Shown here: positions 28,610 to 37,197 of the stretch, piece after piece
How the letters are laid out: each line of letters begins with the position of its first letter
Numbering within the stretch: position 1 is the first letter of the stretch
NCBI RefSeq assembly: GCF_000179595.2
Contig: NZ_JH556657.1
Location: 692,017-756,016 of the forward strand
DNA from: Acetivibrio cellulolyticus CD2
Lineage (GTDB): Bacteria > Bacillota > Clostridia > Acetivibrionales > Acetivibrionaceae
Length of the DNA stretch: 64,000 nt
Direction of reading: 5' to 3'
Position numbers and translations under genes: made by a program
Notes under the pieces: generated by a model
The model's database searches: none
The model's input: only the letters and a program-made list of their open reading frames with translations
Told to the model about the DNA's origin: nothing

Positions 28610-28865
28610 CTACAACCATCCTTTCCATTGAAGGGATAGAATGCTTTACTGATAACTTAAATTAGAATAAGGAGTCATGACAAAATGTAAAAATTAGAAT
28701 GTGTGTTAGAAAAATGTCATATAAATAAATTATAAACCTTTATTAGTGTAAAGTCAAATGAAGAAATTCTTGGAAACAACTGTGCTTTAAGGGCTCATAT
28801 CTAAACAAATATTTATCTTTTAAAAGTTGACTTGTAACGTGATCAAATCTTTCATTATATAAGCA
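28610..28865. other. Intergenic region upstream of the GGDEF/HD-GYP gene
   Basis: There is no gene. A GTCATGAC palindrome followed by AAAATG lies near 28674-28687 and partly resembles the repeat at 26825-26868. The rest is plain AT-rich sequence. Confidence 0.4.
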
Positions 28866-28942
28866 AAAGACCATAAGACACCTTGAAATCTAATAAGGTG
28901 TCTCACAGCCTCTATCAGGATTAACCCAAATATTAATCTATT
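28866..28942 (-). repeat. 77-bp hairpin repeat, copy 2
   Basis: The second copy of the element at 26945-27021, in the same orientation, with the same CACCTT/AAGGTG hairpin and a T-rich exit on the minus strand. It follows a possible decayed minus-strand reading frame ending at 28964. Confidence 0.7.
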
Positions 28943-28963
28943 CTCCGATTACACAAAGAATTT

Positions 28964-29180
28964 TACTCGTAAGTACTAAACATTGAAATTGCCCAGAAAG
29001 TTTTTCATACCATTGCATGCATTATTTAAAAAGATCTGTGAGTCTTTCTTTATTGCTTCTTCATTGAAATTATTTACAAATATGCTGAGATATCGAACTG
29101 TACCAAGTTGTATAGCAAAAGATAAACAGTTGTGTTCCCACGATGTCGGAATACAGATATACGGTTATTTTCATCCAGCC
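28964..29180 (-). pseudogene. Possible remnant of a minus-strand gene
   Basis: A protein-like frame of about 60 codons (with YLSIFVNNFNEEAIKKD) ends at TAA 28964, shortly before the terminator-like repeat copy 2. Upstream the frame has stops, while the adjacent frame reads plausibly (GYGGVSAIDKNTSGWMKI). This suggests a frameshifted, truncated gene. The family is not recognised, and this could be chance. Confidence 0.3.
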
Positions 29181-29345
29181 AGAAGTATTTTTATCAATAG
29201 CAGATACCCCTCCATATCCAATCTTTTACATTTTAGTAGCCCTTTCTAATATATTTTCAATTCAAATAATCATGTTAGAAATTAATAAATTGTTTTTGTG
29301 TTTATTTTTTTTAAAAAAACAAATAACTAATATAGGTGATAATAT

Positions 29346-30905
29346 ATGCTAAAAAAGTTTTTAAGAAAACGCAGAGCGAATAGTAGTAACAGCAATAAAG
29401 AAAACAGTGCGACTTTACAAGTAAAAAAAATGGTAGCATCCTTGGAGGATAATATTATTTTTTTTAAGAACATTTTCAAAAACGATGAAACCTTGATTAT
29501 AAGAGAATTTCAAAATAAGTGGTTAAAATCCGCTAAATGCTGCATTATATATATTGACGGGATGGTAAAATCAGAAACCATTAATGAGAATATTATTCAG
29601 CCCGTTCTTCGCAGCAATTTGTCAGAAGATATTGAGAGAAACAATTTATTAGATGAATTAAAGAAAAAGGTAATTGTTTCAAACAATGTGTCAACACAAA
29701 CAGACATAAATAAAATTGTTAGTTCGATTATTAATGGAGATACTCTTTTTTTATTGGAAGGATACGATAAAGCATTAGTAATAGATTCAAAAGGCTGGCA
29801 AACGAGGTCAATCAGTGAACCTGAGTCCGCTAAGGTTATACGTGGCCCAAGGGAAGGTTTTACTGAATCCATAATTGTAAACTTGTCTATGGTTCGGCGT
29901 AAAATAAAAAATCCCGACTTAAAATTCAAGTTTAAAGAAATTGGAGAGAGAACAAACACAAAGACTTGTATCAGTTATATCGAAGGTTTGGCTTTAGATG
30001 GTGTTTTGGAAGAATTGGAACAGCGGCTGGAAAAAATAGAAATCGACGGTATTATTGATTCGGGTTACATACAGGAACTGATCAAAGACTCACCCTATTC
30101 CCCGTTTGAAACGGTAGGCTCAAGTGAAAGACCGGACGTAATCGCATCAAAGCTCCTAGAAGGAAGAATTGCACTATTTGTTGATGGAAGTCCCTTTGTA
30201 TTGACAGTCCCATATTTGGTTGTTGAGAATTTTCAAGCAAATGAGGACTACTACAATAATTTCATTTTTGCCAGTATAAATCGGCTTATGAGGGGTCTCA
30301 CTGCAGTAACTTCCGTTGCTATTCCAGCAGTATTTCTATCGATTGTCACCTTCCATCATGAAATGTTACCCACACCTTTGTTGTTAAGTATTGCTGGTTC
30401 AAGGCAAGGGGTTCCATTCCCAACAGTAATATCATTATTTTTGATGCTTTTTATGTTTGACATTTTAAGGGAAGTTGGTACTAGAATGCCTGCTCCAATA
30501 GGACAGGCTGTAAATATTGTCGGTACACTTGTGTTGGGGCAGGCTGCTGTGGAAGCAAGGCTGGTAAGTGCTCCCGTAGTAATAATAACTGCATTAACAG
30601 GAATTACTACGCTAATCAATATGAACTTTTTAACAGCAACAATTGTTTTTCGTACATTTTTTTTATTAGGAGCATCATTTTTGGGAATATACGGGTTTTT
30701 GCTAACTTTTATTGTTATGTACTTACATTTAATGAGTATTCGCTCATTTGGTGTACCTTACATGATGAACGTTACCAGAGCTAAAAACCATGATGGACAG
30801 GATGCGTGGATTCGTGCTCCATGGTGGATTATGGCCTTAAGACCTAAAATTGTCGCAGCAAAAAACATAGTAAGACAGTCACCAAGAAAAAGCAAGGAGA
30901 AATAG
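29346..30905 (+). CDS. gerA family (gerKA/gerAA-like): Spore germinant receptor subunit A
   Basis: The product has 519 residues, typical for GerA proteins. A hydrophilic N-terminal domain (about 1-290) contains the family patterns PREGFTESI and YIEGLA. A membrane domain of five or six segments follows (about 300-490) with VPYLVVENFQANEDYY at its entry and the conserved MPAPIGQAVNIVGTLVLGQAA. It sits in the spore inner membrane and with the B and C subunits senses nutrient germinants. It is the first gene of the operon gerA-gerC-small gene-gerB; the C gene starts 6 nt after its stop. Its ribosome site is TAGGTGAT. Confidence 0.95.
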   Translation: MLKKFLRKRRANSSNSNKENSATLQVKKMVASLEDNIIFFKNIFKNDETLIIREFQNKWLKSAKCCIIYIDGMVKSETINENIIQPVLRSNLSEDIERNNLLDELKKKVIVSNNVSTQTDINKIVSSIINGDTLFLLEGYDKALVIDSKGWQTRSISEPESAKVIRGPREGFTESIIVNLSMVRRKIKNPDLKFKFKEIGERTNTKTCISYIEGLALDGVLEELEQRLEKIEIDGIIDSGYIQELIKDSPYSPFETVGSSERPDVIASKLLEGRIALFVDGSPFVLTVPYLVVENFQANEDYYNNFIFASINRLMRGLTAVTSVAIPAVFLSIVTFHHEMLPTPLLLSIAGSRQGVPFPTVISLFLMLFMFDILREVGTRMPAPIGQAVNIVGTLVLGQAAVEARLVSAPVVIITALTGITTLINMNFLTATIVFRTFFLLGASFLGIYGFLLTFIVMYLHLMSIRSFGVPYMMNVTRAKNHDGQDAWIRAPWWIMALRPKIVAAKNIVRQSPRKSKEK

Positions 30906-30910
30906 CTTGT

Positions 30911-32065
30911 ATGAGAAAAATTAAAATTTTCATGATGGCAATGATGGTTTTAGTATACTTAATATGTTTTACAGGATGTTGGAATTATAGGGAAATAGAT
31001 AAATTTGCAATTGTTGCCGGTGTTGCTGTTGATAAAAGTAAAGATGGTCAATACTTGATAACTCCTGAAATTGTTGATATATCAGGAGGTAGAGAAACGA
31101 AAATAACATCAAAAATTATAAGTATAGAAGGTAAAACCATATTTGATGCAGTAAGAAATTTGATATCAGTATTGGGAAAAAAACCTTTTTGGAGTCATAC
31201 GAAAGTATTAGTCTTAAGTAAGGAAGTTGCAAGTGAAAATGTGAATAATATTATTGATTGGTATATGCGTGATGCTGAAACAAGGGAAGATGTGAATATT
31301 TTGATTTCTGAAACTGAATCTGCCAGAAAAATATTTGAAGGGCAAAGTATTTCAGAAGAAATTAAATCTTATAATATGGATGCCATACTTAAAAACCAGG
31401 TAAGCTTAAGCAAAGCCCCCGTAAAAGATGTCCTACATTTTAATATTGAGTCGAAAGCTGAAGGTGTGTCAGCAATTCTTCCTGCCATAAATATTAAACA
31501 AATAGATGGCAAAATGGCACCTCAGATTTTTGGGACTGCAATCATTAAAAATGGAAAGCTGGTGGGCTTTCTTAGTGGAGAAGAAACACAAGTTTTGCTT
31601 TTCATCAGAAATGAGATTAAAGGTGGAGTGTTAGTTGAAGGAGCACAAAAAGAATCAGTTAATTCACCTGCTTCTCTTGAAATATTTAAAAGTAAAACAA
31701 AAGTTACCCCTATTGTGGATGGAAAACAGATTGAAATAAATTTGAATGTTGATACCACTGTTGCTATTGATGAAATAGATGGCACAGAAAACTACATTGC
31801 TGAGGAGGGGCGAACAAAACTTGAACAAACTGCTGCTAATACATTAAAAGAGCAAATAGAATCTTTAATAAAGAAAATTCAACAAGAATATGCTGCGGAT
31901 ATTTTCAGATTTGAAACAAAATTACATCAAGATAATCCAAAAACGTGGAAGCTTGTAAGCAGCAATTGGGAGGAAATCTTTAAAGATTTGAAAGTGAATG
32001 TGCAAACGAAGGTTCATATAAAAAATAGTGCCGTTATTTCAAAATCAGTTCAAGAAGGTGATTAA
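30911..32065 (+). CDS. gerC family: Spore germinant receptor subunit C (Ger(x)C lipoprotein)
   Basis: The product has 384 residues. A lipoprotein signal with Cys23 (CFTGCWNYREI) is typical of Ger(x)C proteins, where the WNYREID start of the mature chain is characteristic. The rest follows the family: a first domain with AGVAVDKS and a C-terminal domain ending in the helix region with WEEIFKDLKV. It is attached to the outer face of the inner spore membrane as part of the receptor. The ribosome site AAGGAG lies inside the end of gerA. Confidence 0.94.
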   Translation: MRKIKIFMMAMMVLVYLICFTGCWNYREIDKFAIVAGVAVDKSKDGQYLITPEIVDISGGRETKITSKIISIEGKTIFDAVRNLISVLGKKPFWSHTKVLVLSKEVASENVNNIIDWYMRDAETREDVNILISETESARKIFEGQSISEEIKSYNMDAILKNQVSLSKAPVKDVLHFNIESKAEGVSAILPAINIKQIDGKMAPQIFGTAIIKNGKLVGFLSGEETQVLLFIRNEIKGGVLVEGAQKESVNSPASLEIFKSKTKVTPIVDGKQIEINLNVDTTVAIDEIDGTENYIAEEGRTKLEQTAANTLKEQIESLIKKIQQEYAADIFRFETKLHQDNPKTWKLVSSNWEEIFKDLKVNVQTKVHIKNSAVISKSVQEGD

Positions 32066-32070
32066 CAATT

Positions 32071-32280
32071 ATGCTTATACTTGTAATTATGATGTATTCA
32101 TTATTAGCAATTTTTGAATTTAGGCTTTTATACAAACAAAAACGTTGGAATGACTTTTGGACAAATACAGTATTAGGTATTTTTTCACTTACAGCTGCTA
32201 TATTATTGTGTCTAAATGTAAAGATTCCAAGTCCTGCAAAGCCAATTCAAAATATAATTACTTCAATATTTGGAAAGTAG
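32071..32280 (+). CDS. Small membrane protein inside the ger operon
   Basis: The product has 69 residues, with ATG behind AAGGTGATT. It has two hydrophobic segments (about 3-17 and 30-47) separated by a basic loop (YKQKRWNDFW). It begins 6 nt after gerC and ends 8 nt before the chosen gerB start, so it is clearly part of the operon. Small 'D'-type subunits with two membrane spans are known beside some germinant receptors; by position and topology this is a candidate, without sequence proof. Confidence 0.7.
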   Translation: MLILVIMMYSLLAIFEFRLLYKQKRWNDFWTNTVLGIFSLTAAILLCLNVKIPSPAKPIQNIITSIFGK

Positions 32281-32287
32281 GTTTAAA

Positions 32288-33382
32288 ATGGTTAAAGAGC
32301 AAATAACAGATAAAGAGGCTATATGTTTATTAATCGCATTTGTGTTTGGAACCACGCTTATAGTAGGCGGCGGGGGAGAAGCCAAAAATGATGCATGGAT
32401 TTCATTGATAGTAAGTCTTTTTATGTTTATCCCTATGCTATTGATATTTTCTAGAATACTATCGCTATATCAAGGAAAAGATTTGTTTGATATTCTTATT
32501 ATAATTTTTGGTAAAGTAGTAGGGAGAATTATTTCTATAATATATATATGGTATGCTTTTCATCTCGGGGCATTAGTGCTTCGTAATTTTGGAGAGTTTG
32601 TCAATACAATAGCCCTGCCTGAAACTCCAATGTTTGTACCTTTACTTTCTATTGGTTTGGTGTCCATTATTGCTGTGAGGCTTGGAATAGAAGTATTAGG
32701 AAGAACTACTACATATTTTCTCCCTATCATTTTTTTCATTTTAGTTGCAGTGCTAATACTGGGTTTGCCAATGCTTCATATAGAATATTTAAAACCGATT
32801 TTAGGTAAAGGCTTAGCCCCAGTTTTAAAAGGTGGGTTTTCAACTTTTTCATTTCCTTTTGCTGAAACAGTTCTATTTATTGGGGTTTTCTCTGCGTTAA
32901 AAACTAAGAAGTCGCCCATAAAAGTTTACTTATGGGGAGTTTTTATTTCGGCAATTGCTATTATTTTAGTCACAATTAGAAATATTTCTGTGTTAGGCAA
33001 TATGCTTGGCAGCTTCTATTTTCCAGCTTATCAAGCTGTTAGCCAGACAAGTATTGGTGACTTTATACAAAGAATAGAAGTAACCGTTTCCATCGCTTTT
33101 GTTTTTGATGTCGTAATAAAAAGCTCAATTTGTTTATTGGTTGCCTGCAAAGGCATAGGAAAAATATTTAATTTGCATGATTACAGGTCTATTGTGATAC
33201 AGACAGGATTATTAATGGTCTATTTTTCTTATTTTGTTTATGATAACTTCATGGAAATGAATTTATGGGCTTTTAAAGTTTATCCGTATTACGCTTTCCC
33301 TATGCAAGTTGTACTACCTGTTATCATTTGGGTTTTGGCAGAAATAAAAGTAAGAATTGCTGCAAAGACTTCCTGCACATGA
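32288..33382 (+). CDS. gerB family: Spore germinant receptor subunit B (permease-like)
   Basis: The product has 364 residues. Start 32288 is chosen (MVKEQITDKEAICLLI) because the GerB family begins just before the first membrane segment; an upstream TTG overlaps the previous gene. Ten hydrophobic segments and the amino-acid-permease-like GerB fold are visible, with the N-terminal GTTLIVGGGGEAKNDAW and internal FGEFVNTIALPETP typical of the family. By family knowledge it binds the germinant within the spore inner membrane. It is the last gene of the operon; the nearest terminator-like hairpin is at 33620-33641. Confidence 0.94.
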   Translation: MVKEQITDKEAICLLIAFVFGTTLIVGGGGEAKNDAWISLIVSLFMFIPMLLIFSRILSLYQGKDLFDILIIIFGKVVGRIISIIYIWYAFHLGALVLRNFGEFVNTIALPETPMFVPLLSIGLVSIIAVRLGIEVLGRTTTYFLPIIFFILVAVLILGLPMLHIEYLKPILGKGLAPVLKGGFSTFSFPFAETVLFIGVFSALKTKKSPIKVYLWGVFISAIAIILVTIRNISVLGNMLGSFYFPAYQAVSQTSIGDFIQRIEVTVSIAFVFDVVIKSSICLLVACKGIGKIFNLHDYRSIVIQTGLLMVYFSYFVYDNFMEMNLWAFKVYPYYAFPMQVVLPVIIWVLAEIKVRIAAKTSCT

Positions 33383-33447
33383 GACTTTCAATAAACAGAG
33401 TTCAGAACCGTTAATATCAAATTATAGTAACACAGCAAAAACTTATT

Positions 33448-33621
33448 ATGGGAGTTGTCCTGCAATCTTTTTATATAATCGGGATAGCTATAAGCACAGA
33501 AGATAGCTCTACTATGATGAATACAGCATATGCACCGCCAGTCTTTTTTAGTTGGCTGTTTATGATTATAGGTCTACTCGGCATATTTGGAATAATAGAT
33601 AAAATTTTCAAAAAGAAGTAA
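33448..33621 (+). pseudogene. 5'-truncated copy of the small membrane protein at 35169-35396
   Basis: 57 codons (MGVVLQSFYIIGIAI start, ending FGIIDKIFKKK) align along their length with residues 12-75 of the minus-strand protein at 35169-35396, including the shared FMIIGLLG core. The homologous frame continues upstream for 11 codons (to about 33415) but has no start codon, and the internal ATG has no ribosome site. The two copies face each other and bracket the rearranged segment between them. Confidence 0.65.
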
Positions 33622-33641
33622 GGCGAGTTTTACCCCGCCTT
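33620..33641 (+). terminator. Hairpin after the truncated small gene
   Basis: AAGGCG (33620-33625) pairs with CGCCTT (33636-33641), followed by TTAG. It may also serve the ger operon. Confidence 0.5.
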
Positions 33642-33669
33642 TAGTACGATATATTAACTTTTTACATGC

Positions 33670-34309
33670 CTAATTTCCAATAGTTGCATTCTGATCGTCA
33701 TACATGGAACCATTTACAGTAACAGAAATATTATCTATTGATGACAATCCGCTTACTCTAAGCCCATTGTACATGTATTTATCAAGCATTATGCTGTCTA
33801 CTCCGGCATTTATCGAATACTGTCCATCCTTCATTTTTATGTAGGTGTATAGTTTTTGCATATCTGATGGAGATGCTACTCTAAAGTTTATTACTGTTGT
33901 CTCCTCGACTTTGTATATATCCCCCTGCTTTATATACTCACGGTATTTAAAATTCTCCCTGCTGTCATCAGTATTCGATTCCATATAACCTTCCAGAATC
34001 TCTTTGAAAAACTTATGCGTTTTATCGGCATATGCACTGTTATCATAATGCTCCAGCTTTGTTTGATTCTTGCTATAGCTGGTTGTAATATCAAGCATGT
34101 CCATACCAAATATTTTATCCTTTCCATTTTGAAGGTTGAGACTCTGGTATGTTACTCCATCACTTATATATAACATATTTGAGGTGTAGTGAAATGAATT
34201 TTTTATTTTATTTACTAATTCATTGTGTTCGCTTGTTGTATCCGGAGTGTTCTTGTACTGCACGGTTTTGACAGTACAGGTATACTCTCCAAGAGGATTA
34301 AAATAATAT
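33670..34309 (-). pseudogene. 3'-end copy of the 37198-39969 surface-protein gene
   Basis: This 640-nt stretch is nearly identical to 37198-37840, the last about 210 codons of the large exported protein. A frame of 197 codons remains open but has no signal peptide or ribosome site. Identity breaks at about 34309, where an unrelated plus-strand sequence begins. It is a duplicated fragment and probably not expressed. Confidence 0.88.
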
Positions 34310-34310
34310 C

Positions 34311-35037
34311 TATTAGAGCATGGATATATTACTAGGACTCGAAGATATAATCAATCAAGTATTATATCTGTAGTACCCCCACAAAAGGATTATACAGAGT
34401 TTAATAATGACTATGACCTTAGTTATAAGGAATTAGGATTATTGGCAAAACTTAAGATGCTGACTTATGAAAACACTAATACCATTAGCTTAACAAAATC
34501 AAGAATATCCGAAATGGGGAACATCGACAGGAAAACACTTCAAAAACATCTGAAAGAGTTAGAAACAAAAGGAATAATCAGTATTTCCGAAAGAAATATT
34601 ATACTATAAAATGGAACTTGCGTGGTTGAAACTACTGATATAAGTTATTTCTGCAACAAATATGAGGATATTTATAATGCAAAATTATGTGTGCCCAAAT
34701 CAGCTAAACAAATGTTTTTAGAAACAACACAATATAATAATAAAAATACAAAGCAGTTAATAGATATCTATTTTGATTTATTCAAGCATGAATGTAAACC
34801 ATTTGAAGGTAATACTCCAAGCATGTGGCACTTCTGTCATGAGCGTAACCAAGGCTAATTAAGTACTTCATGCTTGAGGGGAAATTACCAAACTACATGT
34901 TAAAGAAGAAAATAAAGGTAATAGATAAAGATAGACAGCAATACTATTTTAATAATTCCGAATTAGATGATTACGATTTTGGTGGAAGTACTGAAAATAC
35001 TAGTGAATTAGATGATTATGATTTTTATAAGAATTAA
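34311..35037 (+). pseudogene. Broken gene for a winged-helix (replication-initiator-like) protein
   Basis: Three plus-strand pieces read as one interrupted protein. 34311-34609 contains a helix-turn-helix pattern (SRISEMGNIDRKTLQKHLKE, then LETKGIISIS). 34622-34858 is helical (NTKQLIDIYFDLF, then PSMWHFCHE). About 34897-35037 is a tail with two SELDDYDF repeats. The 5' end is lost at the junction with the duplicated fragment. The layout resembles DnaD/replication-initiator proteins of plasmids or phages, but I cannot name the family. It points to a former mobile insertion here. Confidence 0.55.
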
Positions 35038-35094
35038 ATTATACATGCTCAAAGGTGTCCCAAATCGAATCGTAGGGCAGAATTAGAGTATAAA

Positions 35095-35127
35095 AAAAGA
35101 CTACCGATTAATTTCAGTAGTCCTTTT
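35095..35127. terminator. Bidirectional hairpin terminator
   Basis: GACTAC (35099-35104) pairs with GTAGTC (35117-35122), flanked by a run of A on the left and T on the right. It suits the convergent genes on both sides. Confidence 0.65.
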
Positions 35128-35168
35128 TGCATTGATAACCCTTACGTTGTAGTTATTTACCACTTGTA

Positions 35169-35396
35169 TTATTTACTTTTTTTAAACTTATTTAGAAACT
35201 TATCTACTACACCAAACATACCTAACAATCCTATAATCATAAATATGTAACTTAAACAAATTGGTGGGGCATATAATGTACGTGCCATACTATAACTATC
35301 TACAGTACTTATATTTGTTATAGCTACCCCAATTACATAACTAGATTGCAAGACAACCCCCATAATAAAGGTTAAAGAATATTTGTCTCTTAACAT
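35169..35396 (-). CDS. Small two-span membrane protein
   Basis: The product has 75 residues, with ATG behind AAAGGATG. It has two hydrophobic segments (about 8-27 and 44-63) and a basic tail (NKFKKSK). A truncated paralog lies at 33448-33621. It is encoded just downstream of, and in line with, the exported protein at 35456-36175 (60 nt gap), so the two may act together. A holin- or immunity-like size is noted, but nothing in the sequence proves either. Confidence 0.6.
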   Translation of the reverse strand: MLRDKYSLTFIMGVVLQSSYVIGVAITNISTVDSYSMARTLYAPPICLSYIFMIIGLLGMFGVVDKFLNKFKKSK

Positions 35397-35455
35397 TGAT
35401 TTACATCCTTTCTAAATAAGTTTGTATTAAATATATTATATATTAAATAAATATA

Positions 35456-36175
35456 TTACCTACTTATTAATTTATCAATTGAATAACTTTCAAAATAGGT
35501 AGGCTCACTGAAATTACCCCAAAAATAGTAGGGTATTCCACTTATAATACCAAACCTTTCCCATATACCTGTATTTCGGTAAAATTTACACCTGTATTCC
35601 CTTGAATTACGTGTAGAGGATTCAGGCGGGCCGACTAATTTAGTGCCTTTTTTTATAGAGTAACTAATTTCTCCATTTAACTTCAATCCAATCTTTGCCA
35701 AAGCATTTCCATCAGACGCAGGACACAGTTTCGCAGTTATATCTCTGGATTCTGTTTTTTCCTCTCCTTTAGCACAAGAATCCATAAAGCGGTCTGACTC
35801 TAATTCATCTTCTGTAAACACAGTTTTAATGACTGGTGAAGTCCACGTAGGTAATCCTACATTTGGAGTTATAGTAATTGCATTTGGTTTAGCGTACCCA
35901 ACTTCTAGTATTCGTATATTCTCACCATCAGGGTTATTTTTTAATATGTCCTGTATATGTGAATCTGGTACTTTTTCTACTGTACCATTCAAGTATGTAA
36001 CAGTTACTACTCTGCCATCCTTAGCTGTAATTTTCTTAGTTGTTTCACCCATAGTTGTCGTAGAAGCAAAACATGTAGAAACCAAACTTACTGCTATTGC
36101 TGTAGCTGTTATTGCTGATAAAACTTTTCTAATCTTCAAATTACACCATGTAAATTTTGTCGTATTTTCTTTCAT
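35456..36175 (-). CDS. Exported protein of unknown function
   Basis: The product has 239 residues, with ATG behind AAAGGGGATT. The basic N-terminus and hydrophobic segment at about 18-38 (ending CFAST) form a signal peptide, so the mature protein starts near residue 38. The rest is soluble, with four Cys in the mature part and a C-terminal stretch rich in aromatic residues (WERFGIISGIPYYFWGNF). The family is not recognised. It is followed by the small membrane protein and preceded by a region full of palindromes, which suggests regulated expression. It could be a secreted bacteriocin-like or competition protein, but that is only speculation from size and context. Confidence 0.65.
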   Translation of the reverse strand: MKENTTKFTWCNLKIRKVLSAITATAIAVSLVSTCFASTTTMGETTKKITAKDGRVVTVTYLNGTVEKVPDSHIQDILKNNPDGENIRILEVGYAKPNAITITPNVGLPTWTSPVIKTVFTEDELESDRFMDSCAKGEEKTESRDITAKLCPASDGNALAKIGLKLNGEISYSIKKGTKLVGPPESSTRNSREYRCKFYRNTGIWERFGIISGIPYYFWGNFSEPTYFESYSIDKLISR

Positions 36176-36285
36176 AAGTCAATCCCCTTTTCAAATTAAT
36201 TTTAAAATGTTTTCTCTGACGTTTTCTAATAGTGCTTCTGTTAACTTGTATTTGGTATAAACAACCTCCTTTCATTATTTTTAGC

Positions 36286-36402
36286 AACTATACCATAATG
36301 TAGTATATTGTGGTACAAAAGCATGATACCACATATTTTGGTATATGTCACCGAAATTTTCCGATAATTTTCAACAGTTAATTTATTTCGGTATACCGAA
36401 AT
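36286..36402. promoter_or_regulatory. Cluster of GGTA/TACC inverted repeats (operator array)
   Basis: It contains the 18-bp perfect palindrome ATTTCGGTATACCGAAAT (36385-36402) and TGTGGTA/TACCACA arms (36309-36315, 36327-36333). An ATACC/GGTAT pair lies at 36326-36344, with further TATACC half-sites. It lies 110-230 nt upstream of the minus-strand start at 36175. Such density fits binding of a dimeric repressor, or iterons of a lost replication origin given the broken initiator-like gene nearby. Confidence 0.55.
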
Positions 36403-36573
36403 CTCAAACATATGTTCTGGTATTATTATATCTTTTATCTACTTCATAGTAAAGCATCGTATAGTTGTAAACCAACTTGAAAGCAAGTTTAATTAAGGTT
36501 TTGAAGCGTTTGATAATCGAAGGAAATATGAAAAAAGGCGCAAAAAATTCAACTCAACTTTTAATTATTCTAT

Positions 36574-36722
36574 ACTACAGAAATATTATCTATTGATGTC
36601 AATCCGCTTACTCTAAGTGCATTGTACATGTATTTATCAAGCATTATGCTGTCTACTCCTTCATTTTTATGCAGTGTATAGCTTTACCATATCTGACGGA
36701 GGTGCTACTCGATTCCATATAG
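36574..36722 (-). pseudogene. Second degenerate 3' fragment of the 37198-39969 gene
   Basis: 36574-36700 matches about 37248-37400, then jumps to sequence matching about 37503-37515 (CGATTCCATATA), with point changes and internal deletions. It abuts the truncated copy of the copper-amine-oxidase-N gene. Confidence 0.8.
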
Positions 36723-36723
36723 T

Positions 36724-36999
36724 CTAGACCGTGATGCCAAAAGTGCAGTAAGGGCAAAATGCAGAAAGAGCTTCAAGACCGCTATTCCAATCTACCTGGG
36801 CTCCCAACTCCTCACTTACAAACCTTACAGGAACCTGCGTTCTTCCATTTCCGTCTATAAATGGCTGGACATCCGGAAAACTAACCTTTTCACCATCAAC
36901 TACTACTCTAAGCGGCATTTCGGCTGCTAATGAAAACGATGATACCAGAATTGTCAAAATAAATACCACAGTCAAAACTTTTACTACTCTCTTTATCAT
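36724..36999 (-). pseudogene. Truncated copy of the copper-amine-oxidase-N gene 39991-40977
   Basis: The first 75 or so codons match the full gene almost exactly, including its ribosome site GAGGAGATATCA, signal peptide and the QVPVRFVSE-LGAQVDWNSG motif. The frame then runs into unrelated sequence (LEALSAFCPYC) and stops after 91 codons. It still has a start and signal, so it could be expressed as a fragment, but it lacks half of the domain. Confidence 0.85.
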
Positions 37000-37043
37000 T
37001 GATATCTCCTCTAATCTATAATTGCAACAGCAGATATGTACAA

Positions 37044-37180
37044 TTAATTAGCCAATTCAAGAGCAAACTAGAATTGGCTTTCAAGGTTAAATTATGCAAA
37101 TCTTCGCTTTTTCCGTAACATTTTAAAAACACTCAACCAAAGGTCCTAAAATTATCGTTGCAGCAACTAAAAACATAGCA
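37044..37180 (-). pseudogene. Collapsed copy of the TadE-like gene 41026-41529
   Basis: The left part (from 37044) matches the 3' end of the full gene and the right part (about 37127-37180) matches its 5' region; nearly 400 nt between them are missing. The order relative to the next fragment is the same as in the intact operon, which supports a decayed segmental duplication. Confidence 0.8.
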
Positions 37181-37197
37181 TGTAAGGCTTTATTTAT

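Noticed and set aside
35829..36260. Open plus-strand frame of 143 codons
   Set aside because: It lies opposite the exported protein gene, whose minus-strand frame has a signal peptide and a good ribosome site. The plus frame has neither.
36180..36290. Possible leader peptide behind AAAGGAGG on the minus strand
   Set aside because: A helical 22-codon frame (YTKYKLTEALLENV) is present, but no ATG, GTG or TTG in that frame stands at a usable distance from the ribosome site.
36530..36570. c-di-GMP riboswitch, prompted by GGCGCAAA near 36537
   Set aside because: Only a short GCGCAAA string is present, without the surrounding conserved helices or a second conserved segment.
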